Assembly (NCBI RefSeq): GCF_016458305.1
Contig: NZ_JAEMHL010000017.1
Location: 1 to 55,085 of the forward strand
Reading direction: 5' to 3'
Source: Geomonas anaerohicana
GTDB lineage: Bacteria; Desulfobacterota; Desulfuromonadia; Geobacterales; Geobacteraceae
DNA: 55,085 nucleotides
Shown here: positions 1 to 7,769 of the stretch, piece after piece
Numbering within the stretch: the stretch's first letter is position 1
How the letters are laid out: every line of letters begins with the position of its first letter
Translations under genes and position numbers: made by a program
Notes under the pieces: generated by a model
Databases searched by the model: none
What the model was told of the DNA's origin: nothing
Seen by the model: the letters and a program-made list of their open reading frames with translations, nothing else

Positions 1-60
1 TTTTCTTGGTCCCACCATCTTTGCCATTTCCGACACCTCCGTTTGGTTGAGGTGTCTACA
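1..60 (-). mobile_element. Possible end of an IS3-type insertion sequence, cut by window edge
   Basis: On the minus strand a coding start lies at 27 (ATG, first nine residues MAKMVGPRK) and runs off the left edge. It has a strong ribosome site GGAGGTG ending nine bases upstream. Behind it is a short inverted repeat, GACACCTC/GAGGTGTC (32-39 and 49-56), and the outer end reads TGTA at 60, as expected for elements with TG...CA ends. From memory, IS3-family OrfA proteins begin with very similar residues. Only nine codons are visible, so the family call is an inference; the existence of a minus-strand gene start here is better supported. Confidence 0.4.
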
Positions 61-663
61 TTAGCGGGGGAGCTTCCCAATCCGGGCAGAGCACCTCGTT
101 GTTCTCGTCCAGGGTTTACTGCTCGCCGTCTGCCAGTCAGGGTACATCACCGGTCAATGCAATAGAATATAATTACCCTGTACCAACACGGCGGGTTCTG
201 CATGGCACGCTGCACATATTTACGACTCTGATGAAAGACCAACTGCATCGCCTGAAGTGGGACTTCATGCTCGACCACTTCTGTAACGACAAATTCACTG
301 AGTGCAGACTTTACCTAGCTGCAACTGATACTGGTACAGAAACACCTCATGGAGAGGTCAATTTGGCAGGTGAGGTAATGCTGTCCCTTATGTCTGGCAG
401 GATGTGATGGCGCGGCTTGGCTGTTACTAGTTCGGCCAGTAGCTTAGCATAATGGGGAAAGAGAAATGGTCCCTTGATGTGGTCTGCACGTTGAGCCTCG
501 ATGGTGCGGGCAGCCAGGTGCCTTTAACATGTTATCAATTTGGGATGCCGATTCGGCCTAAAGGTGAGTCATTTTTGCACGCCGACTCACAGGGGACTAT
601 CCCCGCCGGACGCAGCGCCCCTGCAGCGCCGGGAAAAACGGTCACGAAAAAGGTCACCAAAGC
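61..663. other. Gene-poor, probably decayed region
   Basis: No convincing gene is seen in about 600 bases. Frames open on either strand lack recognisable motifs and good ribosome sites. The last stretch (about 592-691, plus strand) reads as a lysine-rich protein tail ending at a stop inside the terminator hairpin; it could be the remnant of a gene cut by an insertion, but this is weak. In the Geobacter genomes I recall, ispE and tRNA-Gln are followed by prs. Here that order is lost, which suggests rearrangement at the tRNA gene. Confidence 0.45.
545..591. mobile_element. Possible IS21-type terminal repeat remnant
   Basis: The block contains TGAGTC (565-570) and GACTCA (584-589) as an inverted pair around a TTTTTGCACGCC core, preceded by a CGGCCTAAA block, and ends in CA at 590-591. 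This arrangement resembles the multiple terminal repeats of IS21-like elements as I remember them. No istA or istB coding sequence is recognisable next to it, so at most this is a decayed end. Confidence 0.25.
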
Positions 664-666
664 AGA

Positions 667-705
667 AACGGGCACTTATCAAAAAAGATAAGTGCCCGTT
701 TTTAT
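667..705. terminator. Strong hairpin terminator after tRNA-Gln
   Basis: A perfect 14-bp stem (667-680 with 687-700) has a six-base loop. On the plus strand it is followed by five T. On the minus strand it lies directly after the tRNA-Gln CCA end and is followed by a weaker T-rich stretch. It can serve the ispE/tRNA side and also stop plus-strand transcripts. Confidence 0.8.
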
Positions 706-780
706 TGGCTGGGGCGCCAGGGATCGAACCTGGGAATGACGGGATCAAAACCCGTTGCCTTACCGCTTGGCGACGCCCCA
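706..780 (-). tRNA. tRNA-Gln (anticodon TTG), CCA encoded
   Basis: The minus strand folds as a full cloverleaf. The acceptor stem TGGGGCG pairs with CGCCCCA (with the usual weak U-A first pair of tRNA-Gln). The anticodon stem ACGGG/CCCGT carries loop TTTTGAT, giving anticodon TTG. The T arm has the GTTCGATC loop, and a genome-encoded CCA ends at 706. It lies 19 bases after the ispE stop and is probably co-transcribed with it, ending at the hairpin 667-705. Confidence 0.95.
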
Positions 781-799
781 ATAATCTATTTCTTTTCTC

Positions 800-1642
800 T
801 TACAGCGTCTGCACCGCTTCCGCGAACCAGCCGCGCGCCGCGGCTATGTCGGCCGCCGCTTTCCTGGCTACGGCTTCATCCTCGAAGATCCCGAAGACGG
901 TGGCGCCGCTGCCGGACATCAGGGAACCCGTTGCTCCGGCGGTGAGCAGCATGTCCTTCACCTCGTTCAGCAGCGGATGCTTCCCGCAGGTGACCGGCTC
1001 GAGGTCGTTGGACAAAAGCTCGGCAACTTCTGCCGCACTGCTGTATGAACCGCGGATTATAGTGGCGGGACCCTTCTCTGTCAATATTAAATTTTGATAG
1101 ACCCAGGCGGTTGGGACATGGATGCCGGGATTAACCAAGACCACCCACAGGCTCGGCATCGACTCCATCGCGGTGAGCTGGTCCCCTATCCCTTCCGCCA
1201 ACGCGGTTTTCTTGAAGATAAAGAATGGGACGTCGGCACCCAGCTTCACCCCTATCTCCATCAGGCGTTGATCGGAAAGCCCCAGTCCCAGGAGTTCGTT
1301 AACCCCCATGAGCACGGTGGCGGCGTCGCTGCTCCCCCCGCCCAGACCGGCGGCCACCGGGATGCGTTTGTCGATGGCGATGTCGATACCTACCTCTTTC
1401 CCGGACAGCTTCAGGAGCACATCGGCCGCACGCCAGGCGATGTTACCGGGCCCGTCGGGCACCCCCTTCTTGCCGCAGGTGACGCGGATGCCGGGAGCCG
1501 CGCTCAGGGTGATACTGATCTCGTCACACAGGCCTACCCGCTGCATGACCATACGCAGGTCATGATAGCCGTCCGGCCTCTTCCCAAGCACGTCCAAACG
1601 GTAGTTGACCTTGGCCGGTGCCTGTAATTGCAGTTTTTCCAC
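800..1642 (-). CDS. ispE: 4-diphosphocytidyl-2-C-methyl-D-erythritol kinase
   Basis: IspE is the GHMP-family kinase that phosphorylates the 2-hydroxyl of CDP-methylerythritol in the non-mevalonate isoprenoid pathway. The 280-residue length is normal. Visible marks are the N-terminal [20 protein letters not shown] segment (residues 8-27), the ATP-binding glycine loop [14 protein letters not shown] in the middle, and the C-terminal [10 protein letters not shown] motif. The start is GTG with AAGGAG six to seven bases upstream. It follows truD by 37 bases on the same strand, so the two probably share the promoter ahead of truD, with tRNA-Gln downstream. Confidence 0.95.
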   Translation of the reverse strand: MEKLQLQAPAKVNYRLDVLGKRPDGYHDLRMVMQRVGLCDEISITLSAAPGIRVTCGKKGVPDGPGNIAWRAADVLLKLSGKEVGIDIAIDKRIPVAAGLGGGSSDAATVLMGVNELLGLGLSDQRLMEIGVKLGADVPFFIFKKTALAEGIGDQLTAMESMPSLWVVLVNPGIHVPTAWVYQNLILTEKGPATIIRGSYSSAAEVAELLSNDLEPVTCGKHPLLNEVKDMLLTAGATGSLMSGSGATVFGIFEDEAVARKAAADIAAARGWFAEAVQTL

Positions 1643-1679
1643 AACTAACTCCTTCCACCCCGCTCAAGGGGAACAGGAT

Positions 1680-2876
1680 TTATTGATCTTTCATTACTTC
1701 GCTGAGGACGCAGGTAGCATAGGCCCCGCGCGGCAGAGAGAAATCGAAGAGCAGGTCGCTGCCATCCTGGCGCACCGAGGCAGCCGACAGCGGCACGCGC
1801 AGCGGGCGGCGCTCCCCTTCCATGCGCAGCCCCCCGGAAAGATTGAAACTCTCGGGCACCAGCCCTTCGGCAGCCAGGATCCCGGCTTCCAACTCCCCCT
1901 GCGCCCCCTTGGCCTCCATCATGGTGCAGCCGAACATGGGGCCGGTTGCGGAAATCTCGAAGGCCTGGACCCGCGGCGCCTCGGCGGCAGCGTCCTGAAC
2001 CAGAAAACAGGCGCCGTTGTCATGCTTGAAGGCGATGTCACCCTCTTCCACCTGGTCCAGACGCTCCATCCTCTGCTCCAGCACCAGGTCGAACAGGGAA
2101 GACTGGAAGGCGGAGAGGTACAGCCTTTTCATGCGCGGTTGTACCGCGTGAAAGGCTTTTTCGTAGGCGTCGGGGCGCTGCTGTAGCCGTCCCAGCAGTT
2201 CGCGTTCGGTGCGAAAGTGCCCGGGAAACAGGGCGAGGCTTCCGGCCAGGTCGCCCTGCCGGTAAGCTGCGATGGCCTGCCGCCAGCGCTCGTCCGTCAC
2301 CTGCGCGGGATCACCGATCAGCGTATCGACCGCGGCCCTGAAGTCGCGACGCAGCATGGCGGCGCCGATGTCGTGGGTGTTCCCCTGCACACCGTAGCGC
2401 TGCGCACCAAACCGGTTGGGTACACCGCGCGATGACAGGACCGCCAGCACCGCCTCGGCCTGTGCCAGCGCGCCGGGTGCCACGTCGCGAACCCTGATTT
2501 CAAAACGGTTTCCCTTCAGGTGCCCGAGCCGCAGCTTGTTGCCGTGCAGAACGGCGGAGAGCACCTTGATACCGGGGATATCCAGGGTGCGCACCTTGTC
2601 GGGTGCGACCCGCGGGATAGAGACGGTCTGGCGGGTGATACCCACGGCGTCTTTCATGCCGGCGTAACCGATATCCCGCTCCTGCACGCCAAGAGCCTTG
2701 GCGAGACGGCGCACCGCTTCCAACGTTGCGATGCCCCGCTTTTCGATGGCGACGTAGCAGTGCTCCCCCTGCCCGCCGGGGAGGTACGCGGGAATCTCCT
2801 CGACGATGAAGTCGTCGGGGGTGTTTTTCATTGTGCCGCCGATACCGGGCACCTCGGCAGTCAAATATCTCTGCAC
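1680..2876 (-). CDS. truD: tRNA pseudouridine(13) synthase TruD
   Basis: TruD makes pseudouridine at position 13 of tRNA-Glu and some others. The 398-residue protein shows the family's early DDFIVEEIPAY segment, the catalytic-region GYAGMKDAVGITRQ (the Asp in GMKD is the family's nucleophile), and the NRFGAQRYG motif near residue 175. The C-terminal part carries the TruD insertion domain. The start is GTG (2876) behind GGAGGAACG. The gene heads the truD-ispE-tRNA-Gln unit. Confidence 0.93.
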   Translation of the reverse strand: MQRYLTAEVPGIGGTMKNTPDDFIVEEIPAYLPGGQGEHCYVAIEKRGIATLEAVRRLAKALGVQERDIGYAGMKDAVGITRQTVSIPRVAPDKVRTLDIPGIKVLSAVLHGNKLRLGHLKGNRFEIRVRDVAPGALAQAEAVLAVLSSRGVPNRFGAQRYGVQGNTHDIGAAMLRRDFRAAVDTLIGDPAQVTDERWRQAIAAYRQGDLAGSLALFPGHFRTERELLGRLQQRPDAYEKAFHAVQPRMKRLYLSAFQSSLFDLVLEQRMERLDQVEEGDIAFKHDNGACFLVQDAAAEAPRVQAFEISATGPMFGCTMMEAKGAQGELEAGILAAEGLVPESFNLSGGLRMEGERRPLRVPLSAASVRQDGSDLLFDFSLPRGAYATCVLSEVMKDQ

Positions 2877-2908
2877 CGTTCCTCCATCCGAACGTTCTCA
2901 ATCCCGGC

Positions 2909-2937
2909 ATCATACCCAGTAGCAGGTCCAGTTTCAA
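2909..2937 (-). promoter_or_regulatory. Predicted sigma-70 promoter of truD-ispE
   Basis: On the minus strand TTGAAA (2932-2937) and TATGAT (2909-2914) are 17 bases apart. The predicted start near 2902 leaves a leader of about 26 bases holding the ribosome site. Confidence 0.65.
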
Positions 2938-3079
2938 CTGGTTTTGTCAGTGGCAAAGAATCATCCATCCGGACCTTGTCACCTGCCTCCAGTGCCTCCT
3001 CCCTACCAGATCTCCTGCAGCCACGACCGAAATTGCCTTTGCAAGAAGCTGCTGCTCCGAGAGGCGATACGGCTGCACC

Positions 3080-3102
3080 GTTTGCTTATAGCAAACTTTT
3101 TT
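3080..3102 (+). terminator. Small terminator-like hairpin in the truD / glutamate dehydrogenase gap
   Basis: GTTTGC (3080-3085) pairs with GCAAAC (3091-3096) and is followed by six T, in the plus direction. It lies about 20 bases before the predicted dehydrogenase promoter. No plus-strand gene ends just upstream, so it may block read-through or belong to a longer, unrecognised leader. The rest of the 316-base gap (2877-3192) holds the two divergent promoters and nothing else I can name. Confidence 0.45.
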
Positions 3103-3122
3103 CCGCCAGAAGCAAGTTCGTT

Positions 3123-3151
3123 TTAGTAAATTGCGTGGTCATTGATATACT
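3123..3151 (+). promoter_or_regulatory. Weak candidate promoter for glutamate dehydrogenase
   Basis: TTAGTA (3123-3128) and TATACT (3146-3151) are 17 bases apart. The -10 box is good and the -35 box poor, which suggests help from an activator if real. Confidence 0.35.
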
Positions 3152-3192
3152 GGTGCAGGAGCAGTTATATCGAAGTTAAAGGGGAATGAAGC

Positions 3193-6153
3193 ATGACCAG
3201 CAAGGCCAATGTCAGAAGAAGCGTCGCCAGTGAGCTTTCCGAAAATCGCAAGTGGCTGAAAGAGCAGATAAACCCTTACTTCTTCACATCCATGCAGGAC
3301 GAACCGGAGGCACTGGTGCTTCTGGAGCGCGAGCTTCTTTCCCTCAAGAGCAACCGGCGCCTGATCCTGGCGGACCGCGACAAGAGCCTGATCCTGGCCA
3401 GGGTCAACGAACCCGGTTCGCTGTACGATTCGCTGCGGCACTTCCAGGACCGGGAGATCTCCTATGCCATGATCACCCATTCCGACGGCCCCATGCCCGG
3501 CATGAGCCAGGCGCTGGAGATACAGCGCTTCGAGTTCGACCGCAAGAGCAACGACGACATCAAGGCATGGAAGGAGGTGCAACTCCCCCAAGGGCTGATG
3601 CGCAAGACCGCCGCCGAGTTGCGCGCGACCTATCCCGAATTCGACATGAAGGAGTTCGACCGCCTGCTCAAGATCCTCTGGCTCAACAACGAAAGTTACG
3701 TGAAGGTTGCCTCGCCGCTGCGCGTGGCCCAGGTGCTGCAGCTGCTGCAGAAATCGAGCAGGAGCGGCGGCTTGTACCTCCACGTCGAGCCGACCCCGGA
3801 CGTCAAGATATCGAGGGTGCATTTCGCGGTGGCGAACCCGCCCCAGAAGGAGTTCCTGCTGCAGCTCATGGAGGTGTTCAACCGGCTCGACCTCGGCGTC
3901 AACCGCGCCTACTGTCTCACCATCTCCAACGGCATCCACCCCTACTTCCTGGGGACCTTCCTGGTGAACCGGCGCTCCGGCGAGGTGCTGGAGCCGGGCT
4001 CCGAGCTGTACCGCAGGCTGCAGCAGGAGCTCTACAACACCCAGATCGTCTCGACCAAGAGCTACACCTACCGCGAGTTCGTCACCAACAACGTCATGAC
4101 CGGCGAGGAAGCCTCCCTGGTGAACGCTTTCATCGCCTTCTGCCATACCAACCTGGCCCATAACCAGCCGGACCGGTTCGGCCTGGACGACGTGCAGAAC
4201 GCCTTCCACGCGCACCCCGAGATGTCGCTGCAGCTCGTGAAGCTGTTCAAGGCCCGCTTCGACCCAGCCATCACCGAGAGCCACCCGCTCTACGCCTCCA
4301 TCCGGGAGGAAACGGTGCGGGCGGTGAATGACTACAACACGGGCCACCGCTACCTGGACGAGGTGCGCCGCGCCATCTACCGCTGCTGCCTCATCTTCAT
4401 CACCCATACCCTGAAGACCAACTTCTTCGTGCTGGAGAAGCAGGCCTTCGCGTTCCGGCTCGACCCGAGCTACCTGACCGAGCTGGGGCCGGCCTTTACG
4501 GCGGACCTGCCCCAGGCGCTCCCCTTCCGGGTCACCTTCTTCTTCAGCCGCTTCGGGTTTGGCTACCACATCGGCTTCTCCGACATCGCCCGCGGCGGCT
4601 GGCGCACCGTCATCGCCCGCAACATGGACGACTTCATCACCAACTCGAACACCATCTTCCGCGAGAACTTCGTGCTGGCGCATACCCAGCACCTGAAGAA
4701 CAAAGATATCTACGAAGGGGGCTCGAAGCTGGTGCTGATCCTGGACTCCTCCGACCTGCAGCGCGGCGGTGAACGCCAGATGGAAAACTGGCGCCTGTAC
4801 AAGCTGCAGCACGGCGTCACCAATGCCTTCCTGGACATCTTCGTGACCGACAACGGGGTGGCCAGGTCGCCCGCGGTGGTTGACTACTACCGCGAGGACG
4901 AACCGATCGAGCTGGGGCCGGACGAGAACATGCACGACTCCATGATCGAGAACATCGCGCGCATCTCCAAACGGCGCGGCTACATCCTTGGCATCGGCAT
5001 CATGTCCAGCAAGGAGGTGGGGATCAACCACAAGGAGTACGGCGTCACCTCGACCGGCGTGGTGAAGTTCGCCGAAATCACCATGGCGGAACTGGGCATC
5101 GACATCTACCGCGATCCCTTCAGCGTGAAGTTCACCGGCGGCCCCAACGGAGACGTCGCGGGTAACGCCATGCGCATCCTCCTTGAGCGCGCCCCGCAGG
5201 TGGCGATCAAGCTGATCCTGGACGGCACCGCTGCGCTATGCGACCCCGAGGGGGCCGACCGCAAGGAGTTGGGGCGCATCGTACTGCAGCAGGATCTCGA
5301 TGCCTTCGACCCGCAGGCGCTGCACCCGGGTGGCTTCCTGCTCTACCGCAGCGGCAGCCGGCGCGACGGCCTGCGCGAGTTGTACCGGAAGGTGAGCAAG
5401 ACCAACGAGGGGCTCAGGGAGGAGTGGATCTCCACCGACGAGTTTTCCAGGGTCTACGCCGGGCTTCCCTTCACGGTGAAGAGCGACCTCTTCATCCCTG
5501 CCGGCGGGCGGCCGGAGACGATCGACAAGGACAACTGGCAGAACTACCTGCTGCCCAACGGCGCCCCTTCCGCGGGGGCCATCGTCGAGGGGGCCAACTC
5601 CTTCATCACCCCGGAAGCGCGCGTGCAGTTGCAGAAGAAGGGGGTCATCATCATGCGCGACGCCTCGGCCAACAAGTGCGGGGTGATCTCCTCCTCCTAC
5701 GAGATCATCGCCAACCTGCTCCTTACCGAGACGGAATTCATGGCGCACAAGGAGCGTTACGTTCAGGACGTCCTGGAGATACTGGAGCAGCGCGCGGCGG
5801 ACGAGGCACGGCTGATCCTGAAGCGGCACCGCGAGCAGCCGGGACTTCTCTGCACCGAGATCTCCGATGCCTTAAGCGGCGAGATCAACGAGCAGTACGC
5901 GACCATCTACCGCTTCTTTCAGAACCGGCCGCAGTTGTGTCTGCAGCCCATCTACCGGAAGGCGATCCTTGCGCACCTGCCCAAGATGCTGAGGGAGGAG
6001 CCGAAGTACGCCAAGCGCATCAAGAACCTGCCCCAGAAATACCTCTTCGCCATCCTCGCCGCCGAGATCGGTTCATCGCTGGTCTACCGCGGCGACCGTG
6101 AGGCGGACTTCGAGTCGACGCTCAAGGGGCACCTGATGCGGATGTTCTCGTAA
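3193..6153 (+). CDS. Large NAD-dependent glutamate dehydrogenase
   Basis: This 986-residue protein belongs to the large Glu/Leu/Phe/Val dehydrogenases, which interconvert glutamate with 2-oxoglutarate plus ammonia using NAD. The catalytic half shows IARGGWRTVIARN (about residue 467), the GGSKLVLILD strand, and a nucleotide-binding segment FTGGPNGDVAGNAMRIL near residue 648. Near residue 800 are VEGANSFITPEAR and NKCGVISSSYEI, typical of this superfamily. The N-terminal ~400 residues form the long regulatory part of the large class. The start is the ATG at 3193 behind AAAGGGG. It is transcribed alone and diverges from truD. It should feed or drain the glutamate pool controlled by the NtrBC genes near 25 kb, though that link is an inference. 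Confidence 0.88.
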   Translation: MTSKANVRRSVASELSENRKWLKEQINPYFFTSMQDEPEALVLLERELLSLKSNRRLILADRDKSLILARVNEPGSLYDSLRHFQDREISYAMITHSDGPMPGMSQALEIQRFEFDRKSNDDIKAWKEVQLPQGLMRKTAAELRATYPEFDMKEFDRLLKILWLNNESYVKVASPLRVAQVLQLLQKSSRSGGLYLHVEPTPDVKISRVHFAVANPPQKEFLLQLMEVFNRLDLGVNRAYCLTISNGIHPYFLGTFLVNRRSGEVLEPGSELYRRLQQELYNTQIVSTKSYTYREFVTNNVMTGEEASLVNAFIAFCHTNLAHNQPDRFGLDDVQNAFHAHPEMSLQLVKLFKARFDPAITESHPLYASIREETVRAVNDYNTGHRYLDEVRRAIYRCCLIFITHTLKTNFFVLEKQAFAFRLDPSYLTELGPAFTADLPQALPFRVTFFFSRFGFGYHIGFSDIARGGWRTVIARNMDDFITNSNTIFRENFVLAHTQHLKNKDIYEGGSKLVLILDSSDLQRGGERQMENWRLYKLQHGVTNAFLDIFVTDNGVARSPAVVDYYREDEPIELGPDENMHDSMIENIARISKRRGYILGIGIMSSKEVGINHKEYGVTSTGVVKFAEITMAELGIDIYRDPFSVKFTGGPNGDVAGNAMRILLERAPQVAIKLILDGTAALCDPEGADRKELGRIVLQQDLDAFDPQALHPGGFLLYRSGSRRDGLRELYRKVSKTNEGLREEWISTDEFSRVYAGLPFTVKSDLFIPAGGRPETIDKDNWQNYLLPNGAPSAGAIVEGANSFITPEARVQLQKKGVIIMRDASANKCGVISSSYEIIANLLLTETEFMAHKERYVQDVLEILEQRAADEARLILKRHREQPGLLCTEISDALSGEINEQYATIYRFFQNRPQLCLQPIYRKAILAHLPKMLREEPKYAKRIKNLPQKYLFAILAAEIGSSLVYRGDREADFESTLKGHLMRMFS

Positions 6154-6182
6154 AGGATTAGAGACAGCTGCACCTTTTCTCC

Positions 6183-6210
6183 TTGCTCATCCGTAAGTAC
6201 TCTGTATATA
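6183..6210 (+). promoter_or_regulatory. Predicted promoter of hicAB; start site coincides with the hicA ATG
   Basis: TTGCTC (6183-6188) and TATATA (6205-6210) are 16 bases apart. Seven bases after the -10 box is 6217, the A of the hicA start codon. No Shine-Dalgarno sequence precedes that ATG, so the toxin message is predicted to be leaderless. Confidence 0.5.
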
Positions 6211-6216
6211 AATGGA

Positions 6217-6405
6217 ATGGGTAGCCGTGAGATCATCAGACGACTGGAAGAAGAGGGGTGGCAGTGTGTCGGCGGCAAGGGGGATCATCGGAAGTTCAAA
6301 CACCCCATGAAGCAGGGACACGTTGTCGTCCCGTGTCCGCGCAAGGACATTCCAATCGGCACGCTGCGACATATCTTCAAGCAAGCGGGTTGGGAGTGGA
6401 GGTAG
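6217..6405 (+). CDS. hicA: HicA-type mRNA interferase toxin
   Basis: This 62-residue protein has the HicA (YcfA) double-stranded RNA-binding-like fold signature: helix SREIIRRLEEEGW, then GGKGDHRKFKHP with the catalytic histidine at residue 24, and a C-terminal IPIGTLRHIFKQAGW. HicA cleaves mRNA until bound by HicB. The ATG has no ribosome site, and the predicted transcription start falls on it. hicB begins three bases after the stop, and its ribosome site GGAGG lies inside the last hicA codons, so the two are coupled. Confidence 0.9.
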   Translation: MGSREIIRRLEEEGWQCVGGKGDHRKFKHPMKQGHVVVPCPRKDIPIGTLRHIFKQAGWEWR

Positions 6406-6408
6406 GAA

Positions 6409-6681
6409 ATGTTGTACCCGGTTTATCTACACGGAGGTGACGACAAACACGCCCACGGGGTGGTCATCCCTGACTTCCCTGGATGTTTTTCAGCAGCCGA
6501 CTCAGAAGAAGATCTGCCCCGCATGATACAGGAGGCTGCAGAGGTGTATTTCGACGGGGAAGACATGGAAATCCCGCCGCCGACCCCTCTTGAACAGCTA
6601 AAGAAGGACCCTAACTACGAGGGGGGCATCTGGCGCATGGTCGACATCGATGTCACCAGACTGTCTCGCAAAGGACATTAA
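6409..6681 (+). CDS. hicB: HicB-type antitoxin, short form without C-terminal DNA-binding domain
   Basis: The first ~80 residues are a normal HicB toxin-masking domain: YPVYLHGGDDKHAHGVVIPD, FPGCFSAADSEEDL, EAAEVYFDGEDMEIPPPTPLE. Full-length relatives in this subgroup, as I know them, continue after the VDIDVTRLS segment for about 40-50 residues of ribbon-helix-helix. Here the frame stops ten residues later, at 90 amino acids, just before a terminator. The other two frames do not restore a DNA-binding domain, so this looks like a truncation rather than a simple frameshift. It could still neutralise HicA but should not repress its own promoter through that domain. Confidence 0.85.
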   Translation: MLYPVYLHGGDDKHAHGVVIPDFPGCFSAADSEEDLPRMIQEAAEVYFDGEDMEIPPPTPLEQLKKDPNYEGGIWRMVDIDVTRLSRKGH

Positions 6682-6700
6682 GAGAGCAACACCAGCACAA

Positions 6701-6735
6701 AAAAGAGGGGGACACCGAACGGGTCCCCCTCTTTT
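6701..6735. terminator. Bidirectional terminator between hicB and trmB
   Basis: AAAAGAGGGGGAC (6701-6713) pairs with GTCCCCCTCTTTT (6723-6735). It is A-rich on one side and T-rich on the other, so it can stop both hicAB and the convergent trmB. Confidence 0.85.
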
Positions 6736-6751
6736 CGTTTGTCACTCCCAA

Positions 6752-7375
6752 CTACTTCACCTTGTAGTGCATGAAATAGATCTGCTTTCCCTCGGCCATG
6801 AACTTGCGCATGTACTTGGAAAGATGGTAGCCGGGAAACTCGTGGCGGTAGAGATCCGACCCGAACTGGTTCTCCAACGCCGCGATACCGGGCAGCGCGT
6901 TGGCAACGTCGATGCCGTAGTCGTCGAAGTCGGTGGCAAAAAAGAAGTCGGCACCGGGAACCATGTAGTCCAGGAGAAACTCGATGAACTCCTGGTTCAC
7001 CAGGCGCCGTTTGCGATGCCGCTTCTTGGGCCAGGGATCGGGGCAGTTGATGTAGATGGCGGAGAGGCTCCCCTTGGGGATGCGTTCGGTGACGAAGGCA
7101 CGGGCCTCGTCGCGCACCACGCGCACGTTGGTAACGCCATGGCGGTCGATGCGGCGGCAAGTCTTGTCGCATCCCTTGTTGTAGAAGTCGATGGCAACGA
7201 AGTTGGTATCGGGCTGGTCCAGTGCGGTTTTGAGCATGAAGTCTCCCACGCCGCAGCCGATCTCGAGGGCAAGCCTGTTGTCGTTGCCGAAAATGCCCGG
7301 CCAGTCGGGCGGGGTGGGAAGATCTTGGAGTCTCAGGTAGTTGGGTGATTCGATGTGAATAAAAGATTGCGTCAT
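6752..7375 (-). CDS. trmB: tRNA (guanine-46-N7)-methyltransferase
   Basis: TrmB uses S-adenosylmethionine to methylate G46 in the tRNA variable loop. The 207-residue protein has the SAM loop [13 protein letters not shown] and the family signature [17 protein letters not shown], followed by the TDFDDYG acidic motif. The frame is open further upstream, but the ATG at 7375 with AAGAGGT five bases before it matches the family N-terminus. It is transcribed alone toward hicAB. Confidence 0.92.
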   Translation of the reverse strand: MTQSFIHIESPNYLRLQDLPTPPDWPGIFGNDNRLALEIGCGVGDFMLKTALDQPDTNFVAIDFYNKGCDKTCRRIDRHGVTNVRVVRDEARAFVTERIPKGSLSAIYINCPDPWPKKRHRKRRLVNQEFIEFLLDYMVPGADFFFATDFDDYGIDVANALPGIAALENQFGSDLYRHEFPGYHLSKYMRKFMAEGKQIYFMHYKVK

Positions 7376-7418
7376 CGGTACCTCTTGCGGATTTTGTCGC
7401 GGGGAACATAACACAAAA

Positions 7419-7665
7419 AAACGTGTCACGCAAAGCCGCCAAGACGCCAACAACACAAAAACCGTAAAGGGAAACCAAAAACCAACACTTTTTATCTAAC
7501 GCAAAGCCGCAAGGTCGCAAAGATAGACGGAAAACGAGGCTGAAAGACCTAACGCAAAGGCGCAGAGGCGCGAAGACGCTAAGAAAGACTGGCGAGGGTA
7601 AAAACCACGATCCATTTGTTATTCCTTTGCGCCTCTGCGGCTTTGCGCCTTTGCGTTAAAGCTTT
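7419..7665. repeat. Cluster of CGCAAAG-type palindromic repeats in a 394-base gap
   Basis: The gap between trmB and the helicase gene holds several copies of ACGCAAAG-like units with G/C-rich spacers, in both orientations. Arms at about 7549-7588 and 7624-7665 are near-complementary and could form a long imperfect hairpin. No gene or clear promoter is visible in the gap. Confidence 0.7.
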
Positions 7666-7769
7666 AGTTTTTACCCCTGCGCCCCTGTTGTCCTTTCTGT
7701 CATTGCCATTTTTCTCACAACATGCTAATTGTATCCGGTTGAAATAAGGCAAAAAAGGAAAACACAGAC

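Noticed and set aside
99..407. 102-codon plus-strand frame near the left edge
   Set aside because: No ribosome site, no motif, and odd composition in a region that looks decayed.
3139..5031. Long open frame on the minus strand (630 codons) opposite glutamate dehydrogenase
   Set aside because: It is the third-position shadow of a GC-rich gene: low-complexity His/Val/Gly/Glu composition, no domain, and full overlap with a clear enzyme.
6650..6740. Frameshift as the reason for the short HicB
   Set aside because: Neither alternative frame after the stop encodes a ribbon-helix-helix; both run straight into the terminator.
7420..7470. GEMM riboswitch suggested by ACGCAAAGCC
   Set aside because: The motif belongs to the surrounding CGCAAAG repeats and the rest of the aptamer is missing.
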